64,000 bases of DNA, taken from positions 2,790,001 through 2,854,000 of the forward strand of contig NZ_CP072036.1 of assembly GCF_018847375.1 (NCBI RefSeq), written 5' to 3'. Made by a program: the position numbers and the translations under genes. Of this stretch, positions 34,936 to 42,360 are shown in pieces. Position 1 is the first letter of the stretch. Every line of letters begins with the position of its first letter. This stretch comes from Akkermansia massiliensis. Its GTDB lineage: Bacteria; Verrucomicrobiota; Verrucomicrobiia; Verrucomicrobiales; Akkermansiaceae. The notes beneath the pieces are model-generated. The model saw only the letters and a list, made by a program, of their open reading frames with translations, was not told the origin of the DNA and searched no databases.

Positions 34936-35742
34936 ATGACACCGACAAAAGGGGACGTGAAAAACTGGCTGAAAGCCATCGGAAAGGACCGTGACTGGCT
35001 CGCCAGGGAATGCGGCACGGAGAAAGGAACGGTCAACAACTGGCTTTCCCCCTCCGGCCCCTTCCCCTCCAACGCCATTTTGAAAATCCACTCCCTGATG
35101 TCCCAATACGGGCCGGCTCAGCCGGAAAATGAGGCTATCCAGACCAACCGCCTTGTGCTGGAAATCACGGAGGAACGCATGCGGAAATACGAAAGGGCCG
35201 CTTCTGAAAAGGGCATGCCCCTGCGCCAGTGGCTGACCGAGCTGGCGGATGAAGCGGCGGACGTGCGCCAGCTCCGGACGGAGCAAAGCTCCTTCATTCC
35301 CTTGGCGGAACAACTCCCGTCCCTTGCCGGACATGCCGGGCGCGAGTACAGCACGCAGATTGTCGGCAACATCGCCGCGGGCTCCCTTTCGGAAAGCGAT
35401 ACCGTCCCGTCCACCATCTACATGGAAAGGCCCCTAGGCAAAAACGAATACGTGGTCCGCGTAGAAGGAAAATCCATGGAACCCCTCATCCCGGACGGCG
35501 CGCTGGTAGTCATGCGGCGCCATACGGCCCCGCCCGTCCCGAAACCGGGAACCATCGTGGAATACAACGACGGACGCGGAGTGACCCTGAAAAAACTGAT
35601 CCGGAGGAAAAATGCGGAAACCGGAAAAACGGAATACCTGCTCCAGCCCCTCAATCCCGCGTTCAAGGATATTGCCCCCATGGAGGGAGGCAGCATCTCC
35701 GGAATATACGTGGAAACGCTCGCGAACTACCGCAAGGGGTAG
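34936..35742 (+). CDS. S24/LexA-type self-cleaving repressor with an extra ribbon-helix-helix-like module
   Basis: 268 residues from ATG 34936 (GTG 34921 lies inside the operator and is rejected). Order: helix-turn-helix (residues ~9-38, with DWLARECGTEKGTVNNWLS), a second segment at ~72-108 (LVLEITEERMRKYERAASEK, then GMPLRQWLTELA) that reads like a CopG/Arc ribbon-helix-helix, then a LexA-type peptidase with an Ala-Gly cleavage site (A148-G149 in NIAAGS), catalytic Ser180 (VEGKSMEPLIPDG) and Lys219/220. It should dissociate from DNA after RecA-stimulated self-cleavage. Two dyads in the divergent promoter region are its likely operators. Confidence 0.83.
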   Translation: MTPTKGDVKNWLKAIGKDRDWLARECGTEKGTVNNWLSPSGPFPSNAILKIHSLMSQYGPAQPENEAIQTNRLVLEITEERMRKYERAASEKGMPLRQWLTELADEAADVRQLRTEQSSFIPLAEQLPSLAGHAGREYSTQIVGNIAAGSLSESDTVPSTIYMERPLGKNEYVVRVEGKSMEPLIPDGALVVMRRHTAPPVPKPGTIVEYNDGRGVTLKKLIRRKNAETGKTEYLLQPLNPAFKDIAPMEGGSISGIYVETLANYRKG

Positions 35743-36113
35743 CCTTCTGCCCCATCATACAGGAAAAGGCGCTCCCTGTTCCCCATCCACTCCCGCCTCC
35801 AAAGCCGTCTTCCCTCCCTGCCCGGCGGTGATTCCCCCTATTCCCCCTATTCCCCCTATTCCCCCTATTCCCCCTATTCCCCCTATTCCCCCTATTCCCC
35901 CTATTCCCCCTATTCCCCCTATAAAGCCCTATGATAAAGGACAATGGATGAAAGAACTTGCAGGGTGGAATGGTATTTGATTAGGTAACGCGAAAACTCT
36001 GCGCCTCCGGATGATTTCTCCCCTGTACGGGGCTATCCGTAGCGGGGAATGGGCTGATACGGCGGAAACTCTCTCAAAGCAAAACGAAAATAACATTAAA
36101 AACAGCTTCTCCT
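35743..36113. other. Noncoding region with a 9-bp tandem repeat
   Basis: About 370 bp between the repressor and the acyltransferase. It carries ten head-to-tail copies of ATTCCCCCT (35831-35920). Open frames through it would encode Ile-Pro-Pro or Asn-Arg-Gly repeats, but these have no recognisable protein on either side. The right part is AT-rich and probably holds the acyltransferase promoter. Confidence 0.5.
35831..35920. repeat. Tandem repeat, 10 exact copies of a 9-bp unit
   Basis: Unit ATTCCCCCT, 90 bp in all, no mismatches visible, ending abruptly at ATAAAGCC. Perfect identity suggests a recently expanded and probably variable-number tract. Confidence 0.95.
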
Positions 36114-37301
36114 ATGTCGAACCCACAGAACTCTCCCATCCCACCCGGAAGTGAAAAACATCACTACCACATTCTTGACGGATTGCGCGGGGTGGCCGCC
36201 ATTGTCGTCGTGTGGTTCCATATCTTTGAAGCCTACGCCACCAGCCATGTGGACCAAATCATCAACCATGGCTACCTGGCCGTCGACTTCTTCTTCATGC
36301 TGTCCGGCTTTGTCATCGGCTATGCCTACGACAACCGGTGGAAAACGATGACGACCGGGGAATTCATCAAGCGCCGCCTTATACGCCTGCAGCCCATGGT
36401 GGCGATCGGGGCGGTCATCGGCGCGCTCATCTTTTATTTCCAGGGCTGTTCCGTATGGGATGTGTCCCAGGTCACGGTCATCTCCCTGCTGGTCGCCACC
36501 TTCGTCAATGTCCTGCTGATTCCGTCGCCTCCCGGTCTGGAAATCCGGGGACTGGGAGAGATGTACCCGCTCAACGGGCCAAGCTGGTCGCTATTCTTTG
36601 AATACATCGGCAACCTCCTCTATGCGCTGTTCATCCGGAAACTCTCCACGCGCTCCCTGGCGGCGCTGGTGATCCTGGCCGGATGCGGCCTGGCTTCCTT
36701 CAGCTTCTGGGGGCCCAATGGAGACATATGCTCCGGCTTCGCCATGACCGGCACGGAATGGACAGGCGGCTCCCTGCGCCTGCTGTACTCCTTCTCCGCC
36801 GGGCTGCTTCTGTTCCGCCTGTTCAAGCCCTTCAACATCAAGGGTTCCTTCTGGCTATGCGGCATCTCCCTCGCCATCCTGCTGGCCATGCCCCGCCTGG
36901 GAGGAGAAGACGCTTTCTGGATGAACAGCCTCTATGAAACCGTGTGCTTCGCGGTCTTCTTCCCCCTTATCCTCCTCTTTGGCGCTTCCGGAAAAATCAC
37001 TGATCCCTATACGGATAAAATATGCCGGTTCCTGGGCAGAATCTCCTACCCCCTGTACATGGTGCATTACCCGTTCATCTATCTGTATTATGCGTGGGTG
37101 AAAAACGGAGACCTCTCCTTCTCTGAATCCCTCCCCGGTGCCCTGGCCGTCGTCATCGGGAGCATCCTGCTGGCCTGGCTGTGCCTGAAATTCTACGATG
37201 AACCGGTCCGGAGCTTCCTGGCAAAGCATTTCCTGAAACGGAAAAATAACCGCAGCCTTGAGCCTTCATCTTCCGTACTCCAAAAAAAGACGGACGGCTA
37301 A
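36114..37301 (+). CDS. Acyltransferase-3 family membrane O-acyltransferase
   Basis: 395-residue polytopic protein (about ten helices) that transfers acyl groups, often acetyl, from the cytoplasmic side to surface polysaccharides. Motifs: ILDGLRGVAAIVVVWFHIFE with the catalytic-type histidine H38, the FFFMLSGFVIGYAY segment, RRLIRLQP, and near the end RISYPLYMVHYPFIYLYY. Alternatives are modification of LPS, peptidoglycan or a capsule. Acyltransferases of this family are common lysogenic-conversion genes in phages, which is of interest because it sits between a phage-type repressor and a tail-fibre-like gene. Confidence 0.88.
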   Translation: MSNPQNSPIPPGSEKHHYHILDGLRGVAAIVVVWFHIFEAYATSHVDQIINHGYLAVDFFFMLSGFVIGYAYDNRWKTMTTGEFIKRRLIRLQPMVAIGAVIGALIFYFQGCSVWDVSQVTVISLLVATFVNVLLIPSPPGLEIRGLGEMYPLNGPSWSLFFEYIGNLLYALFIRKLSTRSLAALVILAGCGLASFSFWGPNGDICSGFAMTGTEWTGGSLRLLYSFSAGLLLFRLFKPFNIKGSFWLCGISLAILLAMPRLGGEDAFWMNSLYETVCFAVFFPLILLFGASGKITDPYTDKICRFLGRISYPLYMVHYPFIYLYYAWVKNGDLSFSESLPGALAVVIGSILLAWLCLKFYDEPVRSFLAKHFLKRKNNRSLEPSSSVLQKKTDG

Positions 37302-37314
37302 AAGCCGCCCGTCT
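37282..37314 (-). terminator. Terminator serving mainly the minus-strand tail-fibre-like gene
   Basis: Imperfect 11-bp stem AGACGGACGGC/GCCGCCCGTCT with a 5-nt loop; the A-tract at 37282-37288 gives a U-tract on the minus strand. It overlaps the last codons and stop of the acyltransferase gene. Confidence 0.65.
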
Positions 37315-37416
37315 GAATGCGAACCAATGTTCCTGCTGTCGTTTGATTCGGACAGCCGCTTCAAGCGTTACTGTCCATCAGTCCAGAGCAGGCCATGACC
37401 GTTATTTACGCCTGCC

Positions 37417-38640
37417 TCACGCTTGGACAGTTTGCGTGATGACGACTTTTTCATAGGCTTTGACTCCGGCCGCCTCATGGTTGCCATCCGTCGCAAGGAT
37501 GAGCGAGCCATGCCGCGTTTCTTCCGCAGCTCCGGCTGATACGGTCACGACAGCGCCGTTCTCCCAATGCTCCGCACCTGCGTCCAGCCAGTCGGGCTTT
37601 GAAACCAGCGTCCATGCAGAACCGGCGCCGGAATTCAGCGTCAACGAAGAGCTTCCCCCGGCAGAAGGCAGATCAATACCGGATAAAGGAGCATTCGAAT
37701 TGCGCTCAACCCATTTGGAACGGGAATAGGGAAGCGGCTGCTTGCCGAGCCAGTCCCTCAGCTTGTTATCTTCCACGTGCGCTATGGCGGAATAAATTTC
37801 ACTGTTACCATGAAACAGCAATTGAGCTTCAGTGATAGCGTAACCCTGTGAGGCCGGCGTAGCGGCGATAAGCTTCAGTTCTCCTGAGGGCGTCACGTAA
37901 TACACGTCCAGATACTGGTGGCGGTAGGCATAAATGAGGCGTGCCATTTTAACATTGTAAAATTCCTCCGGCATATCCCATTCATAAACGCTCAGCACCC
38001 CCGGAGCCACGGCGGAATTCGAAAGCCTGGAATGATATTTCACCCGGAATTTGCGCAAAGCACTGTCGATTTGAAGACTGATATAAATGCCGGCGGCATT
38101 GCCTGTTTGCCGTATGGTATGGGCATAGGCATAATGATCTTCCGGAGGAGCGGTAAAATCCGCAAACGTGCATGAGCTCACCTCAAAAACGGCCCGTTCA
38201 TCCGGAACAAAATTGATTTGTACGACAACCTTGTCCTTGCTCCACCATCCCCACGGGTTTCCGGTGCCTCCCACTTTTACCGGCCTTCCGTCGGCAGGCC
38301 TGGAGATATTGAACCCCATAGGCCCCTTCTGCTTAACCGTCGCGTTGAAGGCGCTTATCAGAGGTATGCAGGAACAAGCCGTCACCTTCGCGAGCATGCG
38401 CCCGGTTTCCAGTGCGTCCGATGTTACGGGGCCGTTCAGAACGACAGCCCCGTTGAATGTTTCCACGCCTGCGTGCGTGTTGTTGCCGGTGTAAGTGCCG
38501 GATGCGTCAGGAATAGCGGCGGCGGAATTCCAGGCCGTACGCTCTTCTTCCGTAAGATGCATCGTTGTATTCCCGGTATGTCCGGTTACTTCCTCCTGGG
38601 ATGCCAGGGTGACTCCATTGAGAATATTAATAGTATTCAT
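37417..38640 (-). CDS. Tail-fibre-like protein with a C-terminal BACON-like domain
   Basis: 407 residues with no signal peptide. The N-terminal ~55 residues carry the phage tail-fibre-type segment HLTEEERTAWNSA, followed by TGNNTHAGVETFNGAVVLNG, a pattern used in fibre shafts. The middle is an unrecognised beta-rich domain. The last ~80 residues (SLTLNSGAGSAWTLVSKPDW, later VTVSAGAAEETRHGSLILAT and VVITQTV) fit a BACON-like immunoglobulin fold thought to bind mucin glycans in gut phages and Bacteroidota. The cysteine pair ACSC is central. It lies between an acyltransferase and tRNA-Gly; no tail or capsid genes adjoin. Confidence 0.65.
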   Translation of the reverse strand: MNTINILNGVTLASQEEVTGHTGNTTMHLTEEERTAWNSAAAIPDASGTYTGNNTHAGVETFNGAVVLNGPVTSDALETGRMLAKVTACSCIPLISAFNATVKQKGPMGFNISRPADGRPVKVGGTGNPWGWWSKDKVVVQINFVPDERAVFEVSSCTFADFTAPPEDHYAYAHTIRQTGNAAGIYISLQIDSALRKFRVKYHSRLSNSAVAPGVLSVYEWDMPEEFYNVKMARLIYAYRHQYLDVYYVTPSGELKLIAATPASQGYAITEAQLLFHGNSEIYSAIAHVEDNKLRDWLGKQPLPYSRSKWVERNSNAPLSGIDLPSAGGSSSLTLNSGAGSAWTLVSKPDWLDAGAEHWENGAVVTVSAGAAEETRHGSLILATDGNHEAAGVKAYEKVVITQTVQA

Positions 38641-39151
38641 GGTTTTGTTTATTATTGTTACTTGTAATGAAGTGGCATGACGACTCTGCTGCCTTCATAT
38701 CCATGATGGTAACTCCGAAAACATTCTCACTCGCGAAAAGCCTGCGGTCTTCCCGGATTTTGACAGTTTCAACGGTTAGATGGCTTCTATGGTGTTTCCA
38801 CAGGAGCCCTTTTTTCCAGCCGGGACAACAGGAATCTGATCCAGCCATCCCCTGGTTTAACGTGTCCTCCATTTTCCGAATACACAGCAATCATTGCTGC
38901 CACTTCAAAAAAATCCTGTATCTGTTGCAGAAAAATAGCATCCTGCATGAAGCGTCAACTTCCTCCAGGATATTTCTCCACCCTATCTTAAAACATTCAT
39001 CGTCAATGATTTTCTAAATATACAACAGACAGCCTTGATTTTATTGACTGTAACATTCAGGTTTCAGCAGGCAGTAACGGTTTTGACGATAATTCCGGTT
39101 ACTCGGGATAATAGGATACTATTAGAATGGCCCGCAATTGTTATTCTCTGA
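38641..39151. other. Noncoding or decayed region between tail-fibre-like gene and tRNA-Gly
   Basis: About 510 bp, more AT-rich than the surroundings. Small frames (minus 38627-38890, plus 38655-39017) show no domain or start signal. It may hold the promoter of the minus-strand fibre gene and possibly the end of a decayed prophage; no attachment-site duplication was recognised by eye. Confidence 0.4.
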
Positions 39152-39181
39152 AAACAAAAAACTTCCTGAAATTAGGAAGTT
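39152..39181 (-). terminator. Terminator of tRNA-Gly
   Basis: On the minus strand AACTTCC-TAATTTCA-GGAAGTT followed by TTTTTGTTTT, directly after the tRNA 3' end. Confidence 0.75.
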
Positions 39182-39186
39182 AAAAA

Positions 39187-39261
39187 TGGAGCGGATGATG
39201 GGATTCGAACCCACGACATCAACCTTGGCAAGGTTGCGCTCTACCCCTGAGCTACATCCGC
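39187..39261 (-). tRNA. tRNA-Gly (GCC), CCA encoded
   Basis: The minus strand folds as a full cloverleaf: acceptor GCGGATG/CATCCGC, D-arm AGCTCAGGGGTAGAGC, anticodon stem-loop CAACC-TTGCCAA-GGTTG with anticodon GCC, T-arm with GTTCGAA, discriminator T and an encoded CCA (39187-39189). A tRNA next to phage-like genes is a typical integration target. Confidence 0.95.
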
Positions 39262-39449
39262 TTGGATGGGTCAGCGGACCGGAACCGACCGCTGGGGAGG
39301 TTTATACGCCCGTTGCGGGAAAAAGCAACCTTTATTTTGGCAATTTCCCCATACGCCATCCATCCTTTTTCTGCCGAACTGCATCAAAGTGTGGCTTATA
39401 AATGAAATTCTCTCGTCAGAATGAAAGACACATTCTATGCTGTGGCGGC

Positions 39450-39578
39450 ATGAAAGAATTGCTCATTACCCTGATCACGCTGGCGGGCCTGTTCATCGGC
39501 GTGTATTATCACGATTCCCTGGTGGGAGGCGGACAGGCAGACCAGCAGAAGGCGGAAGCTCCCGCCTCTGAACAGTAG
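39450..39578 (+). CDS. 42-residue single-pass membrane peptide
   Basis: ATG 39450 to TAG 39576-39578 encodes 42 residues: a hydrophobic helix from the start (KELLITLITLAGLFIGVYYH) followed by a short polar, acidic tail (QADQQKAEAPASEQ). No ribosome-binding site is obvious. Only 12 bp separate it from the protease gene, so the three genes 39450-41387 look like one operon. It may be a small membrane anchor or regulator of the proteases; this is inference from position. Confidence 0.6.
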   Translation: MKELLITLITLAGLFIGVYYHDSLVGGGQADQQKAEAPASEQ

Positions 39579-39590
39579 TCCCCGGCAATC

Positions 39591-40331
39591 ATGAACACGG
39601 CTTTCCGGAAACCCTGTTTTTCCGCCATTCTCTGCGGAGCGGCCCTGCTGGCTCCGCAGGCGCGGGCGCAGTCCGCCGACAGCGCCGGAATCCTTTCCAC
39701 CACGCCGCAGTCCGTGGAGGACCTCCAGCGGATTGAACACCAGCTCCAGCAGGTGCTTCCCCGGGTGCTCCCCGCCCTGGTCTGCATTGAAGTGAACAAC
39801 GGCAGCGGCACCGGCATTCTGGTTTCGGAAAAAGGCCTGATTTTTTCAGCGGCCCATGTCGTTGATAAACAAGGAACCGTGCTCAAGATCATCCTGCCGG
39901 ACGGCACCCGCCTGCCGGGAAAAACCACGGCGCAGAACAGCGATTCGGACGCCGGAACGGCTGAAATCACGACCAAATTGAACAAGAACCTTCCCCGCGT
40001 GGAGAAGGCGGAGAAACTGCCCCGCGTGGGGGACTGGGTGTTCGCGCTGGGGCACGGAGGCGGCCTGGACCAGAAACGCGGCCCGATGGTGCGCCTGGGG
40101 AGGGTGGTTTCCCTCAAGCACGGCGTCATTCAGACGGATTGCAAGCTGATCCGCGGGGATTCCGGCGGCCCTCTTTTCAACCTGAACGGGGAATTGATCG
40201 GCATTCACAGCCGGGTGGGTTCCGGGCTTGAAGACAATCTCCACGTTCCCATGAAGGATTTCGACGCACTGATGGAATCTCCCGCAGGCGGAAAGGCCCC
40301 CCTGCCTCCGTCACCGGAACGGGACGGCTAG
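39591..40331 (+). CDS. Exported trypsin-like serine protease
   Basis: 246 residues: signal peptide (AILCGAALLAPQARA) and a single S1/HtrA-like protease domain. The triad can be read as H89 (GLIFSAAHVV), D120 or D118 (NSDSDAGTAEI) and S191 (RGDSGGPLFNLNGELIG). No PDZ domain follows, unlike DegP/HtrA. A short helical region (residues 40-62) precedes the barrel. It is followed 12 bp later by a catalytically dead HtrA-like protein, which may be its regulator or substrate receptor (inference). Confidence 0.88.
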   Translation: MNTAFRKPCFSAILCGAALLAPQARAQSADSAGILSTTPQSVEDLQRIEHQLQQVLPRVLPALVCIEVNNGSGTGILVSEKGLIFSAAHVVDKQGTVLKIILPDGTRLPGKTTAQNSDSDAGTAEITTKLNKNLPRVEKAEKLPRVGDWVFALGHGGGLDQKRGPMVRLGRVVSLKHGVIQTDCKLIRGDSGGPLFNLNGELIGIHSRVGSGLEDNLHVPMKDFDALMESPAGGKAPLPPSPERDG

Positions 40332-40343
40332 CTTTTTCCCTCC

Positions 40344-41387
40344 ATGGTCATGAAACTCTCCTCCTGCGCCTGCCTGCTGCCCCTGGCCTGTTCCCTTCTT
40401 CCCTCCGCCCTGGCGGAAGGGTTTAACGGGAGCCTGGATTTTGAACAGCGCATCAACGGGAAAACCGTTCTGAAAACCATTGAGCCCATCCGGGAACGGC
40501 TCCAGGATTTGAGCGCGGTTTTCTTTTCCGGCCATGACGTCGTGATTTACGGCATTGTACTGAGTCCGGACGGCTACATCGCCACCAAGGCCTCGGAACT
40601 CCATTACCACCAGAACCTGGTGGTCCGGATAGGTTCCTCCAAGTACGGCCATTTCAAGGAGATTGGCACGGACCCGGCCACGGACATTGCCGTGGTGAAG
40701 GTGGACGCCGCCAGCCTGCCCGCCCCCGGCCCCGTCAGCAATGAGGCCGCCATGGGCATGATGGTGGTCAGCAACGGCTCCACCACCCGCACTTCCAGGC
40801 GCCCCCAGCTGGGCACCCTAAGCGCGGCGCGGCGGCCCATCCCGAACGGAGACACGGCCTACATGGGCGTGATTTTCGGCACTCCCTGCTCCATTCAGGA
40901 GGTCGTCAAGGACGGTCCCGCCGCCAAGGCGGGAGCCATGGCCGGAGACGAGATTCTGGAGGTGGACGGCACGCCCATCACCACGCTGGAAGCCGTTTCC
41001 CCCATCCTGTCCAAGAAGGAGATCGGGGAAAAAGTGACGCTGAAGGTCAGGCGCAAGGGCAAAAAGCTTTCCTACGCCATCACGCTGGGCTCCCGGCGGC
41101 AGGCCCTGGGGGAAGACGCTCCCGAGGATTCCAACGACCTGATCAGCGGGGGCTTCAGCAAACGCAGGGATGATTTTCCGATGGTCCTCCAGCATGACAC
41201 CCCTTCCCGGCATACGCTGATGGGCGGCCCGCTGCTCAACCTGAAAGGGGAGCTCATCGGCATGAACATCGCCAGAGTGAACCGGGCGGAAAATTACGCC
41301 CTGCCCATCAGCGTGGTGCAGGAGAGCGTGCAGCGCATCCTGAAAAACGCGCCGCAGCCGGAAAGGAAGCCGCAGGGGGATTCCTGA
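40344..41387 (+). CDS. HtrA-like pseudoprotease with a PDZ domain inserted in the protease fold
   Basis: 347 residues with a signal peptide (SCACLLPLACSLLPSALA). The first beta barrel (residues ~55-150) has YGIVLSPDGYIATKASEL, where TxASE replaces the TNxHV of active HtrA proteins, so the His is gone; D114 (DPATDIAVVKV) remains. A PDZ domain (~172-250, YMGVIFG to LSYAITLG) follows, and only then comes the HTLMGGPLLNLKGELIGMN segment (~290-309) matching the usual GNSGGPLxNxxG loop, with Met293 in place of the catalytic Ser. It cannot be a serine protease and may act as a peptide-binding partner of the active protease upstream. Confidence 0.82.
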   Translation: MVMKLSSCACLLPLACSLLPSALAEGFNGSLDFEQRINGKTVLKTIEPIRERLQDLSAVFFSGHDVVIYGIVLSPDGYIATKASELHYHQNLVVRIGSSKYGHFKEIGTDPATDIAVVKVDAASLPAPGPVSNEAAMGMMVVSNGSTTRTSRRPQLGTLSAARRPIPNGDTAYMGVIFGTPCSIQEVVKDGPAAKAGAMAGDEILEVDGTPITTLEAVSPILSKKEIGEKVTLKVRRKGKKLSYAITLGSRRQALGEDAPEDSNDLISGGFSKRRDDFPMVLQHDTPSRHTLMGGPLLNLKGELIGMNIARVNRAENYALPISVVQESVQRILKNAPQPERKPQGDS

Positions 41388-41479
41388 ACCGTCTTCCACT
41401 CCTTTCCGGCGCAGGGAACGGCCCGGCGTCCATTTTTCTTGTTTTTCCTCCCGCGCAACAACCGGCAACACCGGGCGGA

Positions 41480-42325
41480 TTACATGCCCGGAACGTCCGC
41501 GGCGTCCGGCACCGTCTTGGGCTGCACGGTGGGGTCATAATGGACGGCTCCCGTCACGCGCACGCTGCCGTCCGGGAGAAAGACCATGGAGGGGGTGCCC
41601 ATCACCTTTTTGTAGTATTGGAGCTTTTCCATGGTTCCGCGGTAGTTGATGCGGGAATACGCGCCCAGCATGGGCGTGGTGGGGAAGAAGACGTGCACGT
41701 TCGCCTTGCCGTCCACCATGCACTGCGGGCGGGTGGTGCCCAGCCAGTCCCCGATGCATACGGCATTGTAGGCCACGCCCGTATCCGGGTCCTTCGTCTG
41801 CACGTACAGTTTCTGGATTCCGCGCACGGCAATAGTGCAGATGGAGAAGGTGCACCGCTTGGCGCTGGAGGGAATGGCTACGGTCTGGGACCACATGGGC
41901 GTGCCCGTCCGGACGGCGAACAGGGATTTCTGGGAGGCGAACATGTCCTTCTGGTTGGGCATTTTCACGACGGCCTGCACATGGTAGTTCCCCTCACGTG
42001 ACAGGTCATAGAAGTGCCGCAGGTCAATTTTACGGGAGACGCTCATGCCGGCCGGCACCTTGAGCGGAGGGAACATGGCGAATTTGGACTGGGGGAGTTC
42101 CGCGCCCGCGGTGGAGTGCTCCACATGGATGTCCAGCCAGGAGGAATATTCCTGGCTTTTCAGTTCCACGGGCACGCCGGAGTTGTTGGTGATGGTCAGC
42201 CTCATGTACATGGCCTCCCCGCTGAGGAAGGTTTTCTTTTCCGGAACTACTTTCACATAGATCTGGGCCAGGGCCCCGGACGCCCCCATCAGGGCCAGCA
42301 GCAGCATTGCAAGGATGTGTTTCAT
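41480..42325 (-). CDS. Exported protein of unknown function (last gene of a four-gene operon)
   Basis: 281 residues with a clean signal peptide (HILAMLLLALMGASGALA, then QIYVKVV). The mature part begins with a beta-sandwich-like segment (MYMRLTITNNSGVPVELKSQ) resembling domains that precede large secreted proteins of Verrucomicrobia, and continues into a region with paired cysteines (KRCTFSICTI). No enzyme motif seen. 35 bp downstream of the pseudokinase-SUMF1 gene. Confidence 0.65.
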   Translation of the reverse strand: MKHILAMLLLALMGASGALAQIYVKVVPEKKTFLSGEAMYMRLTITNNSGVPVELKSQEYSSWLDIHVEHSTAGAELPQSKFAMFPPLKVPAGMSVSRKIDLRHFYDLSREGNYHVQAVVKMPNQKDMFASQKSLFAVRTGTPMWSQTVAIPSSAKRCTFSICTIAVRGIQKLYVQTKDPDTGVAYNAVCIGDWLGTTRPQCMVDGKANVHVFFPTTPMLGAYSRINYRGTMEKLQYYKKVMGTPSMVFLPDGSVRVTGAVHYDPTVQPKTVPDAADVPGM

Positions 42326-42360
42326 GGTATTGGTTTGTCGAGTATGTGTTTTTAAACAGG

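Noticed and set aside
35612..35980. Plus-strand ORF with Ile-Pro-Pro repeats
   Set aside because: It overlaps the end of the repressor in another frame and exists only because the 9-bp repeat has no stop in that frame.
35985..36000. Possible attachment site (CGGATGAT shared with tRNA-Gly 3' end)
   Set aside because: Only 8 bp match, which is expected by chance; no 15-25 bp att duplication was found.
39138..39401. Plus-strand ORF of 87 codons across the tRNA
   Set aside because: It reads antisense through tRNA-Gly and gives the well-known artefact MERMMGFEPTTST; the tRNA explains the sequence.
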